DNA from: Candidatus Parabeggiatoa sp. nov. 3 | Lineage (GTDB): Bacteria > Pseudomonadota > Gammaproteobacteria > Beggiatoales > Beggiatoaceae | NCBI GenBank assembly: GCA_003645185.1 | Contig: QNEL01000003.1 | Coordinates: forward strand, 1-49,293 | DNA: 49,293 nt | Direction of reading: 5' to 3' | Part shown: positions 10,390 to 18,500 of the stretch, in pieces | Layout of the letters: each line of letters begins with the position of its first letter | How positions within the stretch are numbered: position 1 is the stretch's first letter | Program-made: the position numbers and the translations under genes | The notes under the pieces: model-generated | Database searches by the model: none | What the model was told of the DNA's origin: nothing | Seen by the model: the letters and a program-made list of their open reading frames with translations, nothing else

Positions 10390-10540
10390 CATTCAAATCA
10401 ATGTAGGGTGGGTTCGCGCCAAAAGTTTTGTTTGCCTCAACTTTTGGCGCGAAACGTGTTTTTGTTGCCCACCATTCTGAATTTTCGCTTGTCTTGTTTT
10501 TCGTACAAACTGTAGGGCGCATTCCCAAAAAAAAGGTAGG

Positions 10541-10620
10541 CCGTCGCAAAATAAATTTGGAACGAAAAAAGTCGCCCGTTTTTTTGATTTTTCATTAACC
10601 AAAACGGGAGGTAACTAAAA
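10541..10620. repeat. Duplicate of the 5' leader of the 12038 gene
   Basis: GCAAAATAAATTTGGAACGAAA...GTCGC..GTTTTTTTGATTTTTCATTAACCAAAACGGGAGGTAA is nearly identical to 11958-12034. Confidence 0.8.
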
Positions 10621-10826
10621 AATTTATAATTTGTCAAGAAAAGAGTTAACTCTATATTTCATTTGAGACTTATTTTTGTTAAAGTTTATTAATATTTGTT
10701 GAGCCTCAGGTTTACTATGCATAAACCCCTCTTGGGAAAGGTTAGGGGTGTGTTAGAGGAAGTTATTTTTTGAGCTTAGTTGATAACTGATAATGGATAA
10801 CTGATAACTGATAAAAGAGACTAGAT

Positions 10827-11327
10827 ATGAGTGAGCTGATAAAACGAGAAAATGAGGTGTTAAAAGAAATGGGTTCAATCAATCATAGCATTGTACAGGC
10901 CAAGATAACTGGGATGTTACTCAATGATGAGAGATTCACGCCGGCAGTCGAATTAAGTTTGGATATCAGCCAAATCGATATAAGCCAATTTGGACTCAAG
11001 GCTAAAGAGGAACTTAAACCGGATGTGTGCCTTTATCAAGGCCGCCGTCAATTGAGTAGTCCAGATGACGTTTTAAAAATGACCGAAATGCCTTTATTGG
11101 CCATTGAAGTTTTGTCACCCAAGCAAACGATTGATGATATTTTAGCCAAGTTTAAGGCCTATTTTGCGCTTGGCATTAAATCATGTTGGTTGGTGACACC
11201 CGCAATCAGGGCCATCGCCATCTATTCACAGCCCTCAAACTTCAAAACGTTTGGTATGAATGATACTGAAGTGATTGATGAGATTATGGATATTCGCCTG
11301 CCCATTCAAAAGGTTTTTGGATGGTAG
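10827..11327 (+). CDS. Uma2 family (DUF820) putative PD-(D/E)XK endonuclease
   Basis: 166 aa; KPDVCLY...MPLLAIEVLSPKQTIDDILAKFKAYFALGIKSCWLV. Confidence 0.82.
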   Translation: MSELIKRENEVLKEMGSINHSIVQAKITGMLLNDERFTPAVELSLDISQIDISQFGLKAKEELKPDVCLYQGRRQLSSPDDVLKMTEMPLLAIEVLSPKQTIDDILAKFKAYFALGIKSCWLVTPAIRAIAIYSQPSNFKTFGMNDTEVIDEIMDIRLPIQKVFGW

Positions 11328-11333
11328 AAGGCA

Positions 11334-11390
11334 ATTCTTAATGACTCATTTTTAATATTATTTCTTAATGACTCATTTTTAATATTATTC
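11334..11390. repeat. 28-bp direct tandem duplication TTCTTAATGACTCATTTTTAATATTAT
   Basis: Two adjacent near-exact copies. Confidence 0.9.
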
Positions 11391-11510
11391 TGAAAAGTGT
11401 AGTATTCAACAGGAAACGGAAAATGAGTAGAGGCACATTGCAATGCGTCTCTACACCGATAGAACGCTGATTGCGCTGATTCTCATGACGGCGCTGATTT
11501 AAATATTTCA

Positions 11511-11700
11511 ACAAAATTTATTTTGCTTACGCGCGAATTTCGTTCCAAATTTATTTTGCGACGCGCGAATTTCGTTCCAAATTTATTTTGCGACGCGCGA
11601 ATTTCGTTCCAAATTTATTTTGCTTACGCGCGAATTTCGTTCCAAATTTATTTTGCTTACGCGCGAATTTCGTTCCAAATTTATTTTGCGACGCGCGAAT
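11511..11700. repeat. CAAATTTATTTTGC array 2 (32-33-bp units)
   Basis: Six cores; units alternate TTAC/GAC + GCGCGAATTTCGTTCCAAATTTATTTTGC. Confidence 0.93.
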
Positions 11701-12037
11701 GAGTGCATGTTATTTTGCGAAGGCCTCTGTTCGTCCCTGTTTTTGTAGTGTGCATTCCCATGGCACTGTGGTTAATTAAGATCGTACTTTGAAACTTCAA
11801 ACGCGAAGCTAATTCTTGACATAGAGGAGCGTCTTTAGCGTCAAAGCGCGTTTATTTTTCTTTCAATCAACAAGCTAAAGCACAACGGGCGTATTCAAAA
11901 AAATAGGTCATTATCAATTTCGGTTGAGTACAACGGCCCAGTACACTTCTATCGCGCTATCGCAAAATAAATTTGGAACGAAAGCCGTCGCAAGTTTTTT
12001 TTGATTTTTCATTAACCAAAACCGGAGGTAATTCTCT

Positions 12038-12352
12038 ATGCAACGACGTAAACTATTACGTAATGTACTCACAACCTTAGCAGCCGGTGCCGCTACAGCA
12101 GGTGGCGTGGTGGGGAGTATCGGGGTAGCCCAAGCTAAACCGCAAACTCACCCCACATTCCCTCACAATTGGCAGGAGAAATTAGCCAAACAGACAGAAT
12201 GCACCGTGACTTATGGTGAACAACGCGGTGATTTATTGTACGCAGAAGTCAATGGGCCACACAACACTCATTTTGCGTTACACTCGCCAGATGGAGAAAA
12301 CTGGTACAACACGCCAGAAGCCATTCCGCATTGGCGGCGTACCCCCGTATAG
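12038..12352 (+). CDS. Small exported protein with Tat-type signal
   Basis: 104 aa; MQRRKLLRNVLTTLAAGAATAGGVVGSIGVAQA; GGAGGT upstream. Confidence 0.75.
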   Translation: MQRRKLLRNVLTTLAAGAATAGGVVGSIGVAQAKPQTHPTFPHNWQEKLAKQTECTVTYGEQRGDLLYAEVNGPHNTHFALHSPDGENWYNTPEAIPHWRRTPV

Positions 12353-12439
12353 CATTGTAATCTGATGTTTTGTTTTTGTAACCCGTAACAACAAGCAATT
12401 TTCAATAACCAACTGATAACTGATAAAAGGAGAAACATT

Positions 12440-12955
12440 ATGTCTAAACCGTTCATCGGTGAAATAAAAATGGTAGCTTTTGACTTTCCGCCAAAAGGCT
12501 GGGCACTCTGCGATGGAAGTATGCTTAACGCTCAACAACATAACAGCCTCTATTCGCTTCTTGGGAACGCGTTTGGTGGTGATCAAACCAACTTTGCCCT
12601 ACCCAATCTGCAAAGTCGTTTTCCTATAGGCGCGGGCCAAGGAGATGAACTGACCAATTATTCCTGGGGCGAGAAGGGTGGTGTGGAAAATGCGCCTTTG
12701 CATACTGATAATTTGCCGGCGCATAGTCATGTCGTAAAAGCAGCTTCTGAGGGGCCCAATACTGGAGATCCTAGCAACGCGACATGGCCGGATAAGGCAA
12801 GAACCCATAGCTATACTGATAGTTCGCCCAACACGCCTATGAATTCAGCTATTCTTGGTAAAACGGGTAGTGGTCATCCTCACGAGAATATGCCTCCCTT
12901 CCTAGCGGTATATTTCATTATTGCCATTGTGGGCAAGTTTCCATCCAGAAATTAA
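12440..12955 (+). CDS. Phage tail collar domain protein (microcystin-dependent protein / MdpB-like)
   Basis: 171 aa; MSKPFIGEIKMVAFDFPPKGWALCDGSMLNAQQHNSLYSLLGNAFGGDQTNFALPNLQSRFPIGAGQG...MPPFLAVYFIIAI. Confidence 0.92.
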   Translation: MSKPFIGEIKMVAFDFPPKGWALCDGSMLNAQQHNSLYSLLGNAFGGDQTNFALPNLQSRFPIGAGQGDELTNYSWGEKGGVENAPLHTDNLPAHSHVVKAASEGPNTGDPSNATWPDKARTHSYTDSSPNTPMNSAILGKTGSGHPHENMPPFLAVYFIIAIVGKFPSRN

Positions 12956-13206
12956 TGGTTGAATGAGTACAGCTAATTTTGGTGCTAAACGAATTAATTT
13001 TTGGGCGTCGACTCACTACATTAACTTAAGCTTTTCCGTGAGGGCAACCCTACGGATTGCCCTTAAGTCCTTGCTGGTCGGGGTTTACAACCCCGACCGA
13101 AACCTTTGATAAGTAGCAAGATCGGTCTGGTTCCTTTCATCTCTAATTTTATTGGTGGGCAAATAAACACTTGCCCACCCTACCTGACTTACTGATAACC
13201 AAAATA

Positions 13207-13402
13207 ATGCCAAGAAAAGACATTTACCACGATACGGTGAAACGCGCTTTAATTAAAGATGGTTGGACAATTACGCATGATCAATTCAGTTTTAAATTAG
13301 GAAAAAAGGTTCTCTTTGCTGATTTGGGTGTCAAACGTGTGATAAGTGCTGAGAAAAAGTGACGACAAATTATTGTTGAAGTAAAGAGTTTTTCTAACGC
13401 TT
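13207..13402 (+). pseudogene. xisH: xisH fragment with in-frame TGA and lost 3' half
   Basis: MPRKDIYHDTVKRALIKDGWTITHDQFSFKLGKKVLFADLGVKRVISAEKK*RQIIVEVKSFSN; the frame continues through the TGA at 13360-13362 into the conserved VEVKSF motif and is then lost. Confidence 0.85.
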
Positions 13403-13507
13403 CGCGTTGTTGTACTGGGATGAAAATATCAAATTAACGTAGGGTGGGTAACGTCTTTTTGTTGCCCACCTTAAATTTAATCTCATCGAAGGAAAAATCC
13501 ATCATCC

Positions 13508-13620
13508 TTTCCTCATATAAATGGTGGGCTGCAAAAACACGCAGGGAGCCCTACATTGAACATTCCTCATATAAATGGGGCCGGCACAAAAACACGCAGG
13601 GAGCCCTACGTTGAACATTG
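13508..13620. repeat. Tandem duplication of a ~55-bp TTCCTCATATAAATGG...CACGCAGGGAGCCCTAC unit
   Basis: Two adjacent copies, second with GGGGCCGGCA replacing GGTGGGCTGC. Confidence 0.85.
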
Positions 13621-13663
13621 AACTAATATTAATCTTTAATGCAGAAAGTGAGGTGATTACTCA

Positions 13664-13996
13664 ATGGATACCCGATTGAATTATAGTCAGACGATTAAAA
13701 AAATTTTGCACGATTACGCTGAATATTACACGCAAGGCGGTGTGAGTATTAAAACTTTGTTTGATGAATCACAACACAGCTACATGTTGCTTGATATCGG
13801 TTGGTATGATGATAAATATATTCACAACGCCCCAATCCATCTCGAAATCATCAACGACAAAATTTGGATTCAAAATGACGATACCGAAGAAGGTATTGCG
13901 ACTGATTTGCTAGAAGCCGGTGTTCCAAAAGAACACATTGTCTTAGGTTTCAAACCAAAAGAAGTACGTCCTTATACCGAGTTTGCTGCCGCGTAA
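13664..13996 (+). CDS. xisI: XisI family protein
   Basis: 110 aa; YMLLDIGWYDDKYIHNAPIHLEIINDKIWIQNDDTEEGIATDLLEAGVPKEHIVLGFKPKEVRPYTEFA. Confidence 0.92.
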   Translation: MDTRLNYSQTIKKILHDYAEYYTQGGVSIKTLFDESQHSYMLLDIGWYDDKYIHNAPIHLEIINDKIWIQNDDTEEGIATDLLEAGVPKEHIVLGFKPKEVRPYTEFAAA

Positions 13997-14159
13997 ATAA
14001 TGTCTATAGTTTTTGGACACTTGGGTAATTGAGAATGAAAGAATTGGGATATTAGCCACGGAATGACACTTCAATGCACGGAATATTGAAGTGTTTGTCC
14101 GTGTTTTTCCGTGGCAAAATATTAATAACTAGGATAAAGGCAAAAAGAAGCAAATTTAC

Positions 14160-14605
14160 CAGAACAAACTGAGAGTGCCTGAATATTATTGGTTTGATCC
14201 GTTTAATGCAGAAGATTGGGCCGGTTTTGAACTCAAAAAAAAACCGTTATGAACGAATGTCACCAGATGCCAAAAATCGGTTGGTGAGCGGCAGTTTGGG
14301 ATTAGCCTTAACTCGCTGGCATGGTGTCTATGAAGGTATTGAAGCGGTTTGGCTACGCTGGGAAACATTAATTAAGCGGGGCATTATTGCCCACTCCACA
14401 AGAAGCACGAGATATCGAAGCACAACGGGCTAAAATCGCTGAACAACAAGCTAAAGCTGAAACACAACGTGCCAATGCTGCTGAACAAAGAACTTTGGAA
14501 ACCGCCCGCAAAATGTTATCCAAGGGTTATAACCGAAATTGCCGAATTGACGGGCCTTTCCTCTGACGAGTTATCCGCATTATCCCAAAAATAATCAATA
14601 CTTTT
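14160..14605 (+). pseudogene. Decayed Uma2-family nuclease gene, C-terminal part
   Basis: LRVPEYYWFDPFNAEDWAGFEL / (frameshift at poly-A) / NRYERMSPDAKNRLVSGSLGLALTRWHGVYEGIEAVWLRWE / (frameshift) / LPTPQEARDIEAQRAKIAEQQAKAETQRANAAEQRTLETARKMLSKGYN. Confidence 0.8.
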
Positions 14606-14761
14606 CAAAACGGGCTCACAATTGGGCCCAAAACCATGATAAGTAGGTACGCATAAATCTTTTAACATGTTCTGTATTTCACGCGCTTTGTTGAGCGAAG
14701 CTTCACCGCGCGCGTGAAATGGTGGGTAGCGTGTTTTTGCTGCCCACCAGCCCTCGCTGAA

Positions 14762-14947
14762 CTACAAAATGTTAATAAACTTTTGCGTACCTACTTACTT
14801 ATTGCACAAACGGCAATTGAGCTAGGGGTACCGCTATACACCTTTAATCAGAAACATTATCAAGTGGTTCCTTATTTGCAGACAAGACAACCCTATCAAA
14901 AACAGTCACCAAAGCCAGTCGATAATACGAATGAAGCGGCTCCTTAA
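14762..14947 (+). pseudogene. C-terminal relic of a PIN-domain (VapC-like) toxin
   Basis: YLLIAQTAIELGVPLYTFNQKHYQVVPYLQ resembles the VapC C-terminal DLLIAxTAxExGxPLYTxNxKHF pattern; no N-terminal half. Confidence 0.65.
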
Positions 14948-15540
14948 TTTGATGATACCGTTCTGTGATTTAATACTTTTCACCGTTCATCACTTGAGCT
15001 TTTTATAAAAAACTCAATTTGTAGCGGTGTCGAGTATAACGGTTTAGGGAGTTGCGCCTGGCAAGGCGAAGCCATCAACGTAAACTGATGTCGAGTACTC
15101 TTGCGTCTGAGTCTTTTGCGTTTATTTGATCTTCGACTGATCGTTCTGGGGTATATTACGGCACGCTCCTTATTGCGCCATTACCGGGCAGATTATGGGC
15201 CCCCAAGCGCCTCACATTTTGTCCTTGAGGCAATCCGTTGACTCCGTCAAACGAAGTAACGAGCTTCGCTCGATCATCCGTTGTACTCACATTCACTCAA
15301 CCGAGGAGAAACATCATGTTACCTCATACATTCAAACCGCAAACCCGATACGGGCCCACAAGTGCGCTCGTCAATCAACTGTGGCTATGGTTTTATCGCT
15401 TTGCCACCGCGTTGATAAACAGATGCGTACTACTATTGCGCTTTGGTACGCACTCCAAAATCGCGCATTTTTCAATACCTGCCTTTTGTGGCAAAGTATT
15501 TCTACCCCCTTTTTGTAAACGAAACACCGGAGAAAGCCTA

Positions 15541-18500
15541 ATGCGAGAGACAAACCGACTCTCTGTGTACATCATCGTTTTATTTATTGCGCTGTTCTTG
15601 ACAATACTAAGCCCATTACAAGCACAAGCAACAACCTATAATTGGAGCAGTTTGAGCGGTATTGATGACAGTGGTGGCAGCGGTTTCAAGACAGTTGGCA
15701 CCGCAGGTTTGGTGGTGAGCAACATATTCAAGGATGCGGGAAACGACGAGATATATCCGAATAATTCTAACGAGGGTGAATCACAGAAGGTTGTGATCAA
15801 AGCAGGTTCCAGTGTTTGCCAGTTTAATGTGGGTGAGCTGCGTCTTTATTCTTATAATAACAACACAACATTTAAGCAATTTGATATAAATTTTAAGAAC
15901 TCAAGTGGCACAACGATAACGAGCCTATCACTAGCCTCAAATCCTTACATCTTAGTAGCAAATACCCCCAAAACACTCGCAGACATTTTTGGTAGTTTTT
16001 CTGGTGCCAGCGGCATCTCAGAAATTGAAATGATTCTTAACCCTGATAATGGTGGGGGGGCAGCGTCAAATATAACCTTCAAAAACGTTGACTTAGATAA
16101 TATTTCTGCAACGTGTGCGCCTAGCCCAGAACCAACCAACCATCCCACCAGCTTCACTGCAACCGCGAACACTAGCAGTAAAATCACCACAAGTTGGACC
16201 GACTCTACTGGTACCCAATTACCAGCAGGGTATTTGGTAATGTGTAACACCAGCGATTCATTCACCGATCCGGTTGATAAGACTGCCCAAACTGACGATA
16301 CTGATTGCAGCGACGGTGGTGTACAAAACATTGCTCAAGGGAACGGAAGTGCAGAATGGACAGGCTTGAATTCGGGTACGCAGTATTATTTCAAGGTTTA
16401 CCCTTACACCAATAGCGGTTCTGACATTGATTACAAGACGGATGGTACACCATCGACAGCCAATGCCACCACCTTAAAAAATGTGGTATATGTCAGTAGT
16501 ACAGGTAATGACAATACTGGTGACGGTAGTTCAGGCACTCCTTATTTAACGCTTACCAAGGGTATTCAACAAGTTGCTGATGGTGGAACCGTCAATGTTG
16601 CGGCAGGGACTTATATCGAAACAACCATGATCACCCTCGACAAAGATGTCACTATCACCGGAGACAGCACTACCAACACGATTGTAGATGGTAATAATCA
16701 TCATCCTTTGTTTAAGATTGATTTTGGTAAAACAGTGGAAATGAACTACTTAACCATTCGCAATGGGCTTGCGGATGGTACAAATGTTCCTCAAACTGAT
16801 GGTGGTGGTATTAACAATGCTGGAACACTTACTTTTAACAATTGTACGGTCAGTGGTAATACTGCTCAAAGTGGCGGTGGTGCTATTAATAATTCTGGGC
16901 CACTGACTTTAAATAATAGTACAATCAGCGGCAATACGGCTACTAATCATTTTGGGGGTGGTATCCGTAACTATGATACGTTAACCCTAAACAACAGCAC
17001 AGTCAGTAATAACGCAGCTCCTAATGGTGAGGGCGGTGGTATTAATAATCTTGGCACTACATTGACTTTGAAAAATACTTTGATCGTAGGCAATACTTCC
17101 AACGACAACAAAGATGTTACTGGCACTATAGATACAAACACTACCAGTTGCTTAGGTTCTGATTGTACCTCGAATGATGGTAAAACCATTGCTTCAATCA
17201 GTTGGTTAGATAACTTAGGAAGTAATGGCGGCCCCACTCAAACTCATGCCTTACTCACAGGTGCGCCAGCTACGGTTGTCAGTGCTGGCAGTGGTTGCCT
17301 TACGAATGACCAACGTGGCATAACTCGGGCAACGGCTTGTGATGTGGGTGCTTATGAAGCCAGCAAAATCAGTATCGCGGTCGGTACCACACCGACTGAA
17401 GCTGGTACAGTAGGTACTTTTACAATTACCTTAACTCCTAAATTACTGGCGACTGAGAGCTTGACAATCAATTACTCAACGACGGCTGGAACGGCGACGA
17501 TTTCTGATGATTATGATATTAGCAGCACTGAGCCTAGTATTACTTTTAATACTAATAGCTTTACTATTACTGATATCGTCTTTGATGTCAGCAAAGTTAC
17601 ATTAGATATTCCAGCCCAAGATGACTCAATAGATGATGATGCAGAAACTGTGAAACTCACGCTCACTTCGGCAAATAACGGTTATATCATTGCGCCGGGT
17701 AGTGACAATGCAACCTTGACGATTACCGATAATGACACGGCTGGTTTTAGTTTAAGCAAAACAACCGCTTCGGTGAATGAATCAGGTACTACCGACACGT
17801 TCACACTGGTTTTGGATAGCAAACCTGCTTCCAATGTCGTAATGACTGTCAGTAGTAGCGATACTGGTGAAGTCACGGTTTCACCAACAACCTTGACGTT
17901 TACTTCAAGTAATTGGGATACCGCCCAAACGCTGACGCTTACAGGTGTGGAGGAAACACTAATTGATGGTGACCAAACTTCAAGCATTACGCTCAGTGTG
18001 GATGATGCCAATAGTGATGATCAATATGATCCTTTGGCAGATAAAACGGTTAGTGTCACGACTGGGGATAATGATAGTCCGGGAATAATCCCGACACCTA
18101 GCAGTTTAACCATTAGCGAACCCAATGGTACAGGCAGTTTTACGATTAAACTGAACACGATACCCAGTGGCAGTGCCAATGTCACTATCAATTCCATATC
18201 AGCGAGTAATGCTGAATGTAGTGTTTCACCTACCTCAACGACTATTGCTAATGCCAACTGGAATACCGGCACAACTTTCACGGTGACAGCACAAAACGAT
18301 GATGGCATTGATGGCAATCAAACTTGCACAATTCAAATTGGTACGAGCACAAGTTCGGATGCTGATTACAATAATATTGTTCCAACTGATGTCACAGTGA
18401 CCGTGCAAGATGATGACACTGCTGGTATTGATGGTGCTAGTCTAGGTGGTAGCATAAGTATTACTGAAGGTGCAACCGGTAGTTATGACATTAAGTTAAG

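Noticed and set aside
10319-10637. Three overlapping minus-strand ORFs
   Set aside because: Run through GTGGGCAAC and leader repeats and overlap the DUF6916-like gene; no coding evidence.
11511-11700. CRISPR array
   Set aside because: No unique spacers (linkers are re-used) and no cas genes in the window.
11588-11779. ORF with FVPNLFCLRANFVPNLFC repeats
   Set aside because: Artefact of array 2.
12440-12955. Prophage call from tail-collar gene
   Set aside because: No capsid, terminase, portal or integrase gene nearby; a single collar-domain gene is not enough.
15195-15540. 5' extension of the giant adhesin and overlapping 107-aa ORF
   Set aside because: Signal peptide and ribosome-binding site support a start at 15541; upstream residues look non-coding, though a leader peptide cannot be excluded.
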